Assembly (NCBI GenBank): GCA_000688615.1
Contig: JHVA01000001.1
Location: 4,261,001 to 4,325,000 of the forward strand
Direction of reading: 5' to 3'
From: Acidobacteriaceae bacterium KBS 146
GTDB lineage: Bacteria > Acidobacteriota > Terriglobia > Terriglobales > Acidobacteriaceae
DNA: 64,000 nucleotides
The translations under genes and the position numbers were made by a program. Each line of letters begins with the position of its first letter. Position 1 is the first letter of the stretch. Below are positions 1 to 8,485 of this stretch, one piece after another. The notes below the pieces were generated by a model. The model had not been told where the DNA came from and made no database searches. It was given only the letters and a program-made list of their open reading frames with translations.

Positions 1-376
1 GCCGGGAGGGGTACACCTTCGAGCGCATACTTTGCAGGCGCGCAGCAGGCTTTCGTGAGACGCGTCCGGTCTGCCTGCATCGCCTTGTCTTCCTTTAGCC
101 ACTCCAGGGTCTGCCGCAGAATCTGCGTGGCCCCAATGTGAGGCGGCATGACGATGCGGTAATGCATCCATTTGCCTTCGCGCCGCGCCGAGACGATGCC
201 AGCGTTCCGAAGATAGGCGAGGTGGCGTGAGATCTTCGGCTGCGGTGCTCCAAGGATCTCCACGAAGTAGCAGACACAGACCTCCTGCTCTCCCATCAGG
301 TTGAGCAGCCTAAGGCGGGTGTTGTCCGCGAGGGCTAAAAAGAACTGCTGCATGTCGAACTGAGCTTTCCGCGCCA
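1..376 (-). CDS. arsR: ArsR-family arsenic-responsive repressor (3' end cut by window edge)
   Basis: Winged-helix metalloregulator of the ArsR/SmtB family. I translated it by hand from the ATG at 376-374. It stays open to base 1, so at least 125 residues are present and the C-terminus lies outside. The N-terminal part reads FFLALADNTRLRLLNLM, followed by the As(III)-type metal motif EVCVCYF on helix alpha-3 and the recognition helix PQPKISRHLAYLRNAGIV. A CC pair lies near the visible C-terminus. It is divergent from arsM-arsC, with 75 bases between the starts, which is the usual autoregulated arrangement. It probably represses both directions until arsenite binds the Cys pair. No good Shine-Dalgarno lies before 376; a second ATG at 352-350 (MQQFFLALA) is an alternative start. 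The family call is firm, the exact start is not. Confidence 0.88.
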
Positions 377-451
377 TACACAATATATACGCTTTGACGA
401 ATGTGATGGCAAGGAATATATTCACCTAAGCAGATATGTAGGAGGTGGCAC
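377..451. promoter_or_regulatory. Divergent arsR / arsM promoter-operator region
   Basis: This AT-rich spacer separates the two divergent arsenic transcription units. It holds a perfect 10-bp palindrome GAATATATTC at 414-423 and a related AATATATA stretch at 379-386. ArsR proteins bind AT-rich dyads of this kind, so it is the likely operator. The arsM ribosome-binding site GTAGGAGGTGG ends about 5 bases before its GTG. The assignment is by position and symmetry only. Confidence 0.45.
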
Positions 452-1363
452 GTGGCAGAGATTCTTGATTCGGTTCGTTCGAAGTATGGCGCAGTTGCAG
501 AGAGCAGTCTGTCGAGCAACCATGCCGGCGTGAAGGCCGTTGCAGAGGCCTTTGGCTACTCAGCGGAGGAGCTGACGTCGATTCCAGCGGAGGCCAACAT
601 GGGATTATCGTGCGGAAACCCTACGGCCACCGCGCACTTGCGGTCCGGCGAGGTTGTCGTGGATCTCGGATCCGGTGGTGGCCTGGATGTGTTTCTGGCT
701 GCGAAGATGGTCGGGCCGGAGGGACGCGCCATCGGGATCGATATGACCCCGGCGATGATCGAACGTGCGCGCGCTGCCGCGGCCTCCGCGGGCTATACGA
801 ACGTGGAGTTCTATCAGTCCACGATCGACAGGATTCCCTTGCCGGATGCTTCCGTTGATTGTGTCATCTCGAACTGCGTCCTCAACCTTGCGCCGGACAA
901 GCCTGCGGTCTTCCGTGAGATTGCCCGCATCCTCAAGCCGGGCGGTCGCCTGGCGGTGAGCGACATTGCTCTTAAGGGCGAGCTTCCGGAGGCGATCGCG
1001 CGCAGCATGGCGGCATACGTGGGCTGCATCGGTGGCGCAATCAAAATTGACGACTATCGCTCCGGGCTGCTGGCTGCCGGATTCGAGCATGTTGAGATCG
1101 TGGACAGTGGCGCAGACCTGAACGCGTACGCGAAGGTCGAGAATCAGTCCGGATGCTGCTCGCCTGCAATGGCGGAAGGCTCCTGCTGCGCGCCCGCAGC
1201 GGATGCGGATTCAGCGACGCTGCATGCGGAGTTGTCGGAACTGCTCAGCAAATACGACGTGAACACGGCAGCGGCCAGCGTAAAGGTATACGCCATCAAG
1301 CCCAATGCAGGAGCCGCCAGCAAAACAGCCGTGCCTTGCTGCAAGCCCGGCTGCTGCCAGTAG
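452..1363 (+). CDS. arsM: Arsenite S-adenosylmethionine methyltransferase
   Basis: Cytosolic SAM-dependent enzyme that methylates arsenite, detoxifying it by volatilisation. It has 303 residues. The Rossmann SAM motif [16 protein letters not shown] is followed by the ArsM hallmarks MGLSCGNP (Cys54), SNCVLNL, and VGCIGGA (Cys192), and then a Cys pair at 235-236. These fit the conserved As(III)-binding cysteines of the family. After the core there is a Cys-rich tail with repeated CC pairs ([14 protein letters not shown]), which could be an extra metalloid-binding segment. The GTG start has a strong AGGAGGT site 5 bases upstream. arsC follows after 8 bases, and arsR is divergent. No arsenite pump (ArsB or Acr3) is visible in the window. 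Confidence 0.93.
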   Translation: MAEILDSVRSKYGAVAESSLSSNHAGVKAVAEAFGYSAEELTSIPAEANMGLSCGNPTATAHLRSGEVVVDLGSGGGLDVFLAAKMVGPEGRAIGIDMTPAMIERARAAAASAGYTNVEFYQSTIDRIPLPDASVDCVISNCVLNLAPDKPAVFREIARILKPGGRLAVSDIALKGELPEAIARSMAAYVGCIGGAIKIDDYRSGLLAAGFEHVEIVDSGADLNAYAKVENQSGCCSPAMAEGSCCAPAADADSATLHAELSELLSKYDVNTAAASVKVYAIKPNAGAASKTAVPCCKPGCCQ

Positions 1364-1371
1364 GAGAGAGA

Positions 1372-1770
1372 ATGATCAAGGTAATCTTCGCGTGCGTCCA
1401 CAATGCGGGACGCTCACAGATGGCGGCAGCCTTCTTCAATCAGCTTGCCGATCCGCACAAGGCCCACGCGGTATCGGCAGGCACGGAGCCGGGAGAGCGG
1501 GTCCATCATGAAGTGCAGGCCGTTATGCAGGAGGCGGGCATCGATCTCAGTCATGCGCGACCTCAAAAACTAACGGAGCAACTGGCGAGAGAGGCTCAGC
1601 TTCTGATCACGATGGGTTGCGGAGACAAGTGCCCGCATGTCCCCGGCCTGCGCAGGGACGACTGGCCGCTTCGCGACCCGAAGGGACTACCTGCCGATGA
1701 GGTTCGAGCGATCCGCGACGAGGTCAAGCGTCGGGTGGAAGAGCTTATCGACCGCGAACGGTTACGGTAA
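1372..1770 (+). CDS. arsC: Arsenate reductase, low-molecular-weight phosphatase (ArsC) type
   Basis: Reduces arsenate to arsenite, which the upstream ArsM can then methylate. It has 132 residues, normal for the thioredoxin-linked LMW-PTP-fold ArsC group. The N-terminus MIKVIFACVHNAGRS carries the CX5R anion-binding loop (Cys8 nucleophile, Arg14). A second Cys pair lies in MGCGDKCPH, and the general-acid Asp loop in WPLRDPKG. The start is the ATG at 1372, with GGAGAG just before it and 8 bases after the arsM stop. Longer upstream reading in this frame is only the arsM shadow. It is co-transcribed with arsM. Confidence 0.93.
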   Translation: MIKVIFACVHNAGRSQMAAAFFNQLADPHKAHAVSAGTEPGERVHHEVQAVMQEAGIDLSHARPQKLTEQLAREAQLLITMGCGDKCPHVPGLRRDDWPLRDPKGLPADEVRAIRDEVKRRVEELIDRERLR

Positions 1771-1971
1771 GGATGGCAGTCCCGGCGCAGCTACATCAGG
1801 GTACATGTCGCACTCTTCGGAGACCGCCTTCTCTAAACGGACCGATATTAATTTTCATGCTGCACGGAAAGTGCAATCTGAGAGATGATCGATCGGAGTT
1901 CTGATTCCACGGAAAGTTTCTTTCCAAACGAAATCGTCAGATAGCGTTGGCCGTATCAAACGGAGGTGAGG
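1771..1971 (+). promoter_or_regulatory. Leader of the Tat-exported TIM-barrel-like gene
   Basis: Two hundred bases between arsC and the next start. I see a strong ribosome-binding site, GGAGG at 1962-1966, five bases before the ATG at 1972. It excludes the in-frame GTG at 1966 as the start because that codon is part of the site itself. I found no hairpin with a T-tract after arsC and no convincing promoter hexamers. Confidence 0.4.
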
Positions 1972-3453
1972 ATGGATCGCAGAGTATTTCTGCAGCATGC
2001 TGCGGGAACGGTTGTTGCCGCGTCGCTGCCCGGTGCCAGTTTTGCGGTCGATCCGGCAAGACAGCAGAAAATGATCGGCATCCAGGTGGGAGCCGTCTCT
2101 TTCGTCGATGAGGGGGTTTCGAAGGTGCTCGACGAGTGCCAGCAGAGCGCCGCGGTCAACACGCTCTTCGTCGCTACTTTTACCTACGGGCGCGGTATAG
2201 CCGGTCGTCAGGTGCCGGGACAGCCGCTGCCCGATCACGGCAGCCAGAGATACGACACCGATACCTTCTTCGGAGGCTCGTATACCAAGGTTAATCCGAA
2301 GTACTACACCAATACGGCCTTCAAAGACTTTCGCGCCCCCGACCTCGGAAACTTTGACGTGCTCGAGCAGGTGATCCCCGAAGCAAAGAAGCGCGGGATG
2401 AAGACTATCTGCTGGTATGAGGATGTCTTCCGCCGCGGTCTGCCCAACGTGGAGAAGCTGCAGGAGGTCGAGCTCTCCGGCAAGAAGGCTGCAACGCTCT
2501 GCTTCAACAATCCTGACTATCTGTCCTGGCTGCAGGACATCGCAGAAGACTGGTCCCGTTCCTACGACATCGACGGCATCATGTGGGGATCTGAGCGGCA
2601 AGGCGCTCTGTCGAATGTTCTCGGTGCCAGCCATGCTCATCCACAACCCTCTGCCGCCACCTGCTTCTGCGAGTTCTGCTACGCCAAGGCGCGTCGCCAG
2701 GGCGTCAATCCCGAGCGGGCGAAGCAGGGATTCCTCGAGCTCGAAAAGTTTGTGTTGGCAAGCCGTAAGGGTGTTCGCCCTGTCGATGGCAGCTACGTCG
2801 AGTTCTGGCGTCTAATGTTGCGTTACCCCGAGCTGCTGGCATGGGAGAGCCTCTGGACATCAAGCCTGCGCGAAGCACAGAAGGCGATCTACGACCGAGT
2901 AAAAGGCATCAATCCTAAGCTAGGAGTCGGCTGGCACATCTGGCATAACAACTCCTTCAATCCCATCTACCGTGCAGAGCAGGATCTCGCGGAGATGGCT
3001 CCCTACTCCGACTTTTTGAAGATCGTCATGTATCAGAATTGCGCCGGCGAACGCATGGCGGACTACATCAACAGCGTTGGAACCTCATATTTCTCCGATG
3101 TCCCAAAGCAGGAGCTCCTGGAGTTTCACTATCGTGTCCTCGATTACGGCAAAGAGGCCAGCCTGAAAGATCTTCCCGTGACCGGCTTCTCCGCAGATTA
3201 CGTCTACCGCGAAACGATGCGCGCGAAGAAGGCTCTTGAAGGCTCCAAGACAAAGCTGTGGCCCGGTATCGATATCGATATTCCCACCGCAGGCGGAAAC
3301 GCCAAGTGCACCCCGGACGGAACCAAAGCGGTCGTCCTCGCAGCCTTTCGGGGCGGAGCAGAAGGCGTGATTCTGTCGCGCAAATACTCTGAGATGAAGC
3401 TCGAAAATCTGCGGGCGGCAGGCGGGGCCCTCAAAGAAGTGGGGCTTGGCTGA
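1972..3453 (+). CDS. Tat-exported TIM-barrel glycoside-hydrolase-like protein
   Basis: It has 493 residues. The N-terminus MDRRVFLQHAAGTVVAASLPG is a twin-arginine-type export signal with an AFAV-like cleavage region, so the product should be periplasmic or extracellular. The body has features of family-unassigned alpha-amylase-like TIM barrels: strand-like stretches such as MKTICWYEDVFRR, IDGIMWGSERQG and GVGWHIWHNN, and a Cys cluster CFCEFCYAKA of the kind seen in bacterial hypothetical glycoside hydrolases. The substrate cannot be read from sequence. The gene stands alone on the plus strand between arsC and a strong hairpin at its stop codon. The catalytic acids are not assigned; a carbohydrate-active role is inferred from fold-like features and the glycosidase-rich neighbourhood. 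Confidence 0.6.
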   Translation: MDRRVFLQHAAGTVVAASLPGASFAVDPARQQKMIGIQVGAVSFVDEGVSKVLDECQQSAAVNTLFVATFTYGRGIAGRQVPGQPLPDHGSQRYDTDTFFGGSYTKVNPKYYTNTAFKDFRAPDLGNFDVLEQVIPEAKKRGMKTICWYEDVFRRGLPNVEKLQEVELSGKKAATLCFNNPDYLSWLQDIAEDWSRSYDIDGIMWGSERQGALSNVLGASHAHPQPSAATCFCEFCYAKARRQGVNPERAKQGFLELEKFVLASRKGVRPVDGSYVEFWRLMLRYPELLAWESLWTSSLREAQKAIYDRVKGINPKLGVGWHIWHNNSFNPIYRAEQDLAEMAPYSDFLKIVMYQNCAGERMADYINSVGTSYFSDVPKQELLEFHYRVLDYGKEASLKDLPVTGFSADYVYRETMRAKKALEGSKTKLWPGIDIDIPTAGGNAKCTPDGTKAVVLAAFRGGAEGVILSRKYSEMKLENLRAAGGALKEVGLG

Positions 3454-3489
3454 GGCGGCATGCTCCTCCCGCAGACAAGCCCCACTTCT
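3435..3489. terminator. Terminator-like hairpin overlapping the end of the 1972-3453 gene
   Basis: Perfect 14-bp inverted repeat, AGAAGTGGGGCTTG at 3435-3448 against its complement at 3476-3489. The 27-base loop has a small inner GAGG/CCTC pairing. The left arm is inside the last codons of the upstream gene. There is no T-tract, so it may act as an RNA-stabilising or bidirectional structure between two convergent genes. Confidence 0.5.
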
Positions 3490-3555
3490 CTGAGGCGTAG
3501 CAGATCTTCCCTGTACTGGACGGCCTGCAACGATCGTCGCTAAAGCTCACGTCCT

Positions 3556-4008
3556 TCAAACATTCTTTGGTTGCACAAGGCTGAACCCGTTTCCGAATGG
3601 ATCTTTGAAGACAGCTTCCACACCGTAGAACTGGTCCTTTGGTTCGGATAAAAACTCCACGCCCTTCGCTTTCAGCTCCTCATACGTCTTACGGCAGTCA
3701 GCAGTATGAAAGGACCCGGAACCGACCATTCCTTTTTTCAGAAGGGCGATCATGGCATCCCGATCTTTGGGATCGGTCGCCGTCCCGCCCCCTGCTTTCA
3801 TAGCAATAAACTCGTCGCTTCCTCCCACCTTCATCAGTGCAATCTGCATGTCAGGCTGGCCTTTGGGGGCAACGGCGAGCCAGCGAAAGTCATTATGAGG
3901 AAAGACGTGGTCAACCTTGAGGTCAAAGCCGAGTTTGTCAACGTAGAAGTCCTTCGCCACGTCCTGGTCGAGGACAAAAATGGTGGTATGCAACATCTTC
4001 TGAATCAT
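3556..4008 (-). CDS. VOC-family (glyoxalase / dioxygenase-like) protein
   Basis: A 150-residue cytosolic protein of the vicinal-oxygen-chelate fold. Its N-terminal half opens MIQKMLHTTIFVLDQDVAKDF and YVDKLGFDLK, and the end reads YGVEAVFKDPFGNGFSLVQ, the two beta-alpha-beta-beta-beta signatures. The DPFGN segment is the usual C-terminal metal-site region. A clear GGAG lies 8 bases before the ATG. It sits 67 bases downstream of an AraC regulator on the same strand, a common pairing in which the regulator controls the VOC gene. Substrate unknown. Confidence 0.85.
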   Translation of the reverse strand: MIQKMLHTTIFVLDQDVAKDFYVDKLGFDLKVDHVFPHNDFRWLAVAPKGQPDMQIALMKVGGSDEFIAMKAGGGTATDPKDRDAMIALLKKGMVGSGSFHTADCRKTYEELKAKGVEFLSEPKDQFYGVEAVFKDPFGNGFSLVQPKNV

Positions 4009-4075
4009 GAGAGTTCTCCTTCACAAAGGATAGGAAGGCAGCCCACGCAGCGCTTCTCGATTCTTGCTCTTCCTC

Positions 4076-4489
4076 TTATCGCCGAAACAAAAGACATTCC
4101 GGCACCATAAGGATGCGCCACGGTGCGTTGTAGCCGAAGATGCGTCGTGTCTCCCGCTGAAATTCGATGGGACTGGCGCCGAAGCGCGTGCGGAACTTGC
4201 TGCTGAACGATCCGAGGCTTTCGTATCCAATGTCGAAGCAGACCTCGGTGACCGGATGCCCGGAGGCGAGAAGCTGACGGGCACGGTCTAACCGCAGACG
4301 GGTAAGAAAATCATGCGGCGTCTCTCCGAACGCGGAACGGAAGAGCCGATGAAAGTGGAACTCGGAGAGACAGGCCTCGCTCGCCGCCTGCGTCAGAAAG
4401 ACGCGGGATTGGTACTTCGACGCAAGAAGGTCGCGCCCACGGCACAGACGGCGGAATGTATCGTCCTGAAGCAGCACAGGCACGATCAT
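4076..4489 (-). CDS. AraC-family transcriptional regulator (short, DNA-binding domain only)
   Basis: 137 residues, mostly the double helix-turn-helix domain. The first HTH reads TQAASEACLSEFHFHRLFRSAFGE; the second reads PVTEVCFDIGYESLGSFSSKFRTRFG, a textbook AraC/XylS signature ending in GASPIEFQRE. The usual 150-200 residue N-terminal sensor domain is absent, so it either senses something with its short ends or acts constitutively. It lies directly upstream of the VOC gene in the same orientation and probably regulates it. The ATG at 4489 lacks an obvious Shine-Dalgarno. Confidence 0.87.
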   Translation of the reverse strand: MIVPVLLQDDTFRRLCRGRDLLASKYQSRVFLTQAASEACLSEFHFHRLFRSAFGETPHDFLTRLRLDRARQLLASGHPVTEVCFDIGYESLGSFSSKFRTRFGASPIEFQRETRRIFGYNAPWRILMVPECLLFRR

Positions 4490-4665
4490 ACTATCGGCGC
4501 GGAGGGCGACCTTCGCGCCGAACCTGAATCCCGCGATGCACGGATTCGGATCGCTTTTTCGCGCGTATGGGGCCGCTTAGCAGGGCCGATCTGATCCATC
4601 TCCCCGGATCAGGCGGAGTTCATCTTGCTAGCCTCATGAAACAGTTGGGCGTGTTCGCTTTTTCT

Positions 4666-4693
4666 TTGCTTTCCTGCCCTCAGCTGCTAGAAT
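4666..4693 (+). promoter_or_regulatory. Candidate recA promoter
   Basis: TTGCTT at 4666-4671 and TAGAAT at 4688-4693, separated by 16 bases and 34 bases upstream of the recA GTG. I saw no sequence I could confidently call a LexA box. This is assigned by consensus resemblance only. Confidence 0.35.
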
Positions 4694-4727
4694 CCGTGTT
4701 GACGTTTACCCGAGGGAGAATCATCAC

Positions 4728-5804
4728 GTGGCAGATGACCGCAATAAGGCTATAGAGACGGCGCTTTCGCAGTTGGAAAAACAATTTGGCAAGGGCTCCA
4801 TTATGAGGCTGGGAGCCAAGGAGGCGATTGTCCCGATCTCCGTGATTCCGACGGGCTCGATCTCTTTCGATGCGGCTCTGGGGGTGGGCGGCGTACCGCG
4901 CGGTCGTGTGGTCGAGATCTTCGGGCCGGAATCTTCGGGTAAGACGACAATTACGCTGCAGATTATTGCCGAAGCGCAAAAGGCAGGTGGACTTGCAGCT
5001 TTTGTAGACGCCGAGCACGCGCTGGACCCGGGCTATGCCAAGAAGCTGGGAGTCGACGTCGATAATCTGCTGGTCTCGCAGCCGGACTATGGCGAGCAGG
5101 CCCTTGAGATCGTCGATGCGTTGGTGAAGTCAGGCGCAATCGATGTGCTGGTAGTTGACTCCGTGGCGGCGCTGGTTCCCAAGGCCGAAATCGACGGCGA
5201 AATGGGCGACTCACATATGGGTCTGCAGGCCCGTCTGATGAGCCAGGCGTTGCGCAAGCTGACCGGCACGGTCGCGAAGTCGCGGACCTGCCTGATCTTT
5301 ATTAATCAGATTCGCGACAAAATCGGCGTGATGTTTGGAAACCCGGAGACCACAACAGGCGGGCGCGCTCTGAAGTTTTATTCTTCCGTTCGAATCGACA
5401 TTCGCCGCATCGGTGCCGTGAAGGAAGGCGATGTTGTGACCGGATCGCGCACCAAGGTCAAGATCGTTAAGAACAAGGTGGCCGCTCCCTTCCGCGATGC
5501 CGAATTCGACATTCTGTACGGCGAGGGTATCTCTCGTGAGGGCGATGTGCTCGACCTTGCGGTGCTGCACAACGTCGTGGAGAAGAGTGGTGCCTGGTAC
5601 AGCTACTCCGGGGAGCGGATCGGCCAGGGAAGAGAGAACGTTCGCAACTTCCTGAAGGAGAACAGGGACGTCTTTGCCCGAATCGACGGCGAGATCCGTA
5701 AGAAGCTGAATATCGCGGGTGTAAGCGGAGATCCCGACGTTCCGGCAGTTCCCGCCAATGGCGCTGCTACGGCAACGGAGGCAGTAAAGGGGAAGAGGTC
5801 GTAG
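4728..5804 (+). CDS. recA: Recombinase A
   Basis: DNA-dependent ATPase for homologous recombination and SOS induction. It has 358 residues, full length for the family. It starts with the conserved [14 protein letters not shown], then the Walker [10 protein letters not shown], the MAW region [19 protein letters not shown], the Walker B stretch [14 protein letters not shown], loop L1 with [17 protein letters not shown], and [18 protein letters not shown] for loop L2. The start is a GTG. The C-terminal tail is Ala-rich and ends in basic residues rather than the acidic tail of E. coli RecA. The gene is monocistronic, ended by a long perfect hairpin. Confidence 0.98.
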   Translation: MADDRNKAIETALSQLEKQFGKGSIMRLGAKEAIVPISVIPTGSISFDAALGVGGVPRGRVVEIFGPESSGKTTITLQIIAEAQKAGGLAAFVDAEHALDPGYAKKLGVDVDNLLVSQPDYGEQALEIVDALVKSGAIDVLVVDSVAALVPKAEIDGEMGDSHMGLQARLMSQALRKLTGTVAKSRTCLIFINQIRDKIGVMFGNPETTTGGRALKFYSSVRIDIRRIGAVKEGDVVTGSRTKVKIVKNKVAAPFRDAEFDILYGEGISREGDVLDLAVLHNVVEKSGAWYSYSGERIGQGRENVRNFLKENRDVFARIDGEIRKKLNIAGVSGDPDVPAVPANGAATATEAVKGKRS

Positions 5805-5898
5805 GCAGTTCTTCCATCCGTTATCCTCAATGCGGGGCATACCCAAGATCTTTAGTAGGGCGTAAGAATCTTGCAAGGGTGTAAAAAAGAATCACCAG

Positions 5899-5936
5899 AA
5901 CCAAAGGGCTCTCGCTAGCGCGAGAGCCCTTTGGTT
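5899..5936. terminator. Bidirectional terminator between recA and the Spy-like gene
   Basis: Perfect 17-bp inverted repeat (arms 5899-5915 and 5920-5936) with the 4-base loop TAGC. It is placed between the convergent recA and the 5955-6752 gene. On the minus strand a run CTTTTTTAC follows about 16 bases downstream; on the plus strand there is no T-tract. It very likely serves both genes. Confidence 0.75.
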
Positions 5937-5954
5937 TGACCGATATGCTGATCT

Positions 5955-6752
5955 TTAGCGATCAATGTCGACGTCAGGAGAGATATCAATCTCCGGACCG
6001 TCAAGGTCAATCGGGGGAACTCCGCCAATGGAGATTCCCATCTCCGGCGGGGAAGGCAGCGACGGTGGAACGAGCATGCTGAGGGCTCCGGGAGCAAACT
6101 CGAAGTGTTCTGTGCGACCTGGCAGGATCATCAGGCCTTCGGGTCCATGGCCCTTCGGGCCGAACTCAGGTCCGCCCGGTCCACCTTTGAAGTGGTACAG
6201 AAAGCGTTGATTGTCTCTCTGTTCGGCCTGCAGCTTGGTCCATTGGTCTGCGGACAGAACTCCACGGATTCCAAGCAGCATGCGAGCGTTGGCTTTTTCG
6301 AGCTCCGCCCGGGCGCTCGCGACATGATCGATCTGGGCAAGAATCTTGTTGGTATCAGGAGAGGTGGCCGAGAGCATGGGCTCCAGCATGACCTCCTGCT
6401 TTTCGACATTGGCCTTCAGATCGATAAGCTGAAGACGGCTCTGCTGGAAGATGTCGTCCATCCGCTTCTGCTGGTCCGACGTCAGGGAAAGTTTCTGGAC
6501 GATATCGGGGTTCTTCCACCACATGCCGGGAGGAGCGATGCGCATCTCCGGACGCATTCCGGGGTCGCCTCCTCCCATGACGCGGTACTGGATGTTACGA
6601 ACCGGGCGCGGACCCTTTGGCGCTGGGGCGGGAGCCGAAGACGGCGCAGGCGAAGAAGGTGGAGCGGGCTGCTGGACAGGAGATTCTGCCAGCGAGGAGA
6701 TGCCACAGAGCAAGGCTACAGAAGCGAGTGCGGAGACGCAGGAGCGAGTCAT
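5955..6752 (-). CDS. Spy/CpxP-like periplasmic protein (third gene of the ECF sigma operon)
   Basis: 265 residues starting MTRSCVSALASVALLCGI, a signal peptide, then a Pro/Ala-rich linker. The central part has two LTxxQ-type motifs of the Spy/CpxP/ZraP group: LSLTSDQQKRMDDIFQQ and LSADQWTKLQAEQ, joined by a long helical stretch. The C-terminus is Gly/Pro-rich and ends in an acidic stretch (DLDGPEIDISPDVDIDR) that could bind metal ions. The anti-sigma stop and this ATG are separated by one base (TGACATG), so translation is coupled. A periplasmic stress or metal-sensing role, feeding back on the membrane anti-sigma factor, is inferred from homology type and operon position. Confidence 0.72.
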   Translation of the reverse strand: MTRSCVSALASVALLCGISSLAESPVQQPAPPSSPAPSSAPAPAPKGPRPVRNIQYRVMGGGDPGMRPEMRIAPPGMWWKNPDIVQKLSLTSDQQKRMDDIFQQSRLQLIDLKANVEKQEVMLEPMLSATSPDTNKILAQIDHVASARAELEKANARMLLGIRGVLSADQWTKLQAEQRDNQRFLYHFKGGPGGPEFGPKGHGPEGLMILPGRTEHFEFAPGALSMLVPPSLPSPPEMGISIGGVPPIDLDGPEIDISPDVDIDR

Positions 6753-6753
6753 G

Positions 6754-7266
6754 TCAGTTTTTCCTCGGGGTAGAGTCGGTTTGAGTAGAGCGGCCTGCCG
6801 TGGGGTCGGCGAGCGGCTCCATGGGGGTCGGAACGGAGGAGGATACGGTCTGGTCGATCGCCTCCAGAAGCGCTTCGTCTCCGATGGTGCTGGATGAGTG
6901 GACGGAGGAATTGGATGGAGTGACTGCCGTGTTGCGAGCTGCTGATGCGGACGAATGGCGCTCGTGCAGTGCGACCGGGACGAGCAGCGCCAGAAGAAGC
7001 GCAGCCGCGGCAAGCATCCATCCTGCAGCTCCGAAGGAATGGGAACGGAGCGGCAACGTCAACGAGCGGTTGGCCGAGTTATGGCTGGCCCAGGCAGTGG
7101 TGGCAGCACGAAAATTTTGAAGAGGCTGGCGGAGAGAGTCCAGCTCCTTCGAGCACTCTGTGCAGGAGCGAAGATGGTCGCGGAGAGGCTGAAGCTCAGG
7201 CGAGATCTCGTATGGACCGGCGATCAGAAGATCGCAAAGCTGTTGATGGGTCAGATGGGTCGTCAT
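6754..7266 (-). CDS. Membrane-anchored zinc-finger anti-sigma factor
   Basis: 170 residues. The cytoplasmic N-terminus carries the ZAS motif HX3CX2C (His31, Cys35, Cys38, in DHLRSCTECSKEL). One transmembrane helix spans about residues 79-100 (GAAGWMLAAAALLLALLVPVAL), followed by a Ser/Thr-rich periplasmic tail. It should hold the upstream-encoded ECF sigma factor inactive at the membrane. It overlaps the sigma gene by four bases (ATGA) and is followed after one base by the Spy-like gene, so all three are coupled. Confidence 0.85.
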   Translation of the reverse strand: MTTHLTHQQLCDLLIAGPYEISPELQPLRDHLRSCTECSKELDSLRQPLQNFRAATTAWASHNSANRSLTLPLRSHSFGAAGWMLAAAALLLALLVPVALHERHSSASAARNTAVTPSNSSVHSSSTIGDEALLEAIDQTVSSSVPTPMEPLADPTAGRSTQTDSTPRKN

Positions 7267-7865
7267 ATGGTTTTCCTGGTGAGTTCCGCATAGCGTTCGC
7301 GGATATTGGTGAGGGCACGATAGAGATGGCTCTTGACGGTGCTGAGTGGCATTCCCGTCGCGGAGACAATCTCCGACAGCTCCATCTCTTCAACAAAGCG
7401 CAGGAGAAAGATTGTGCGTTGCCGGTCGGAGAGTGTGGAGACGGTCTGCCACAGGAGGGCAACCTGTTCAGTCGCGATCAGGCGGGAGTCGACGGGAGAA
7501 TCCGGATGAGGAAGATAAGCGGCGATCTCTTGAGGATCGACAGACTGCGCTGAAGCACGCTTCCAGAAACGAAAACGATGGGTGCGTGTATGGTCGCGGA
7601 CCAGGTTGAGGGCAATTCGCGTAAGCCAGGTGGTTACGGAGCAATCGCCACGGAAGTTCGAGCGGGAGTTCCATGCACGGAGGAAGGTCTCCTGGGTCAG
7701 GGTTTCGGCAAGATCGACGTCCCGCAGCGAAGCGAGCAGGAACCGAAAGACACGGGGACGGTGCGTCTCGATAACCGCGGCGATATCGTCAAAGGGTGTT
7801 GGGATGACGACGGCGGCCTGCGTGGCTTCGGAGAAGAGATCGGCGGCGATGTCTTTGATATACAT
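7263..7865 (-). CDS. ECF-type RNA polymerase sigma factor
   Basis: 200 residues with only regions 2 and 4. Region 2 includes VFRFLLASLRDVDLAETLTQETFLRAW and FRGDCSVTTWLTRIALNLVRDH; region 4 includes LSDRQRTIFLLRFVEEMELSEI and the HTH ATGMPLSTVKSHLYRALTNIRE. It is the first gene of a three-gene operon with its anti-sigma factor (four-base overlap) and a Spy-like protein. It most likely directs an envelope-stress or metal-stress regulon and its own operon. The promoter would lie in the 123-base divergent spacer shared with coaD. Confidence 0.92.
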   Translation of the reverse strand: MYIKDIAADLFSEATQAAVVIPTPFDDIAAVIETHRPRVFRFLLASLRDVDLAETLTQETFLRAWNSRSNFRGDCSVTTWLTRIALNLVRDHTRTHRFRFWKRASAQSVDPQEIAAYLPHPDSPVDSRLIATEQVALLWQTVSTLSDRQRTIFLLRFVEEMELSEIVSATGMPLSTVKSHLYRALTNIRERYAELTRKTI

Positions 7866-7988
7866 GCGTTGACAGCAGGCTGAGCAGAAGACGCTCTGGC
7901 CTGCATACCAGAACAGACGAGGCTGCCAGAGGGAAGACTACAGCGGGAAAACAGATTTTTTCGCCCGGGAAAGGTATGCTGCTTGGGA

Positions 7989-8480
7989 ATGCATACCGTA
8001 AAGGCAATCTATCCGGGCACGTTCGACCCGCTGACGAACGGACATCTCGACCTCATCGCAAGAGGGGCGAAGATTGTAGACCACTTAGTGGTGGCGATCC
8101 TGCGCAACTCCGAAAAGGCTCCTCTGTTTACGGTTCCTGAACGGGTCGAGATGATTACGGAGGCGACGCGCGTCCTCGGGAACGTCTCGGTAGAGACCTT
8201 CGATGGTCTGCTCGTGGATTTCTGCAGGGAGCAGGGCGCGAAAGCGGTGCTAAGGGGAATCCGGGCGATCTCTGACTATGAATATGAGTTCCAGATGGCG
8301 ATGATGAACCGCAAGCTGGATCCGGAGCTGGAGACCCTGTTCATGATGCCGGCAGAGAAGTACAGCTACGTAAGTTCGCGGCTGATCAAGAGCGTGTTCG
8401 AACTAGGCGGTGATGTTTCGACGCTGGTTCCCCCTCTGGTAGTGGAGAGACTGAAGGCGAAGGTCGCCGGGAGAAGTTAG
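7989..8480 (+). CDS. coaD: Phosphopantetheine adenylyltransferase
   Basis: Penultimate step of coenzyme A synthesis: 4'-phosphopantetheine + ATP to dephospho-CoA. It has 163 residues, full length. The nucleotidyltransferase motif AIYPGTFDPLTNGHLDLI contains the TxGH signature; the middle has AVLRGIRAISDYEYEFQMAMMNRKL; the end has YSYVSSRLIKSV, the second ATP-binding ISSTxxR-like motif. I chose the ATG at 7989; an in-frame TTG six bases earlier is possible. It is divergent from the ECF operon, and its stop is 5 bases from the tail of the PQQ dehydrogenase gene on the other strand. Confidence 0.96.
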   Translation: MHTVKAIYPGTFDPLTNGHLDLIARGAKIVDHLVVAILRNSEKAPLFTVPERVEMITEATRVLGNVSVETFDGLLVDFCREQGAKAVLRGIRAISDYEYEFQMAMMNRKLDPELETLFMMPAEKYSYVSSRLIKSVFELGGDVSTLVPPLVVERLKAKVAGRS

Positions 8481-8485
8481 AGCCA

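Noticed and set aside
4700..4727. LexA/SOS box before recA
   Set aside because: No dyad matching the known GAAC-type or CTG-N10-CAG boxes is clear in the leader.
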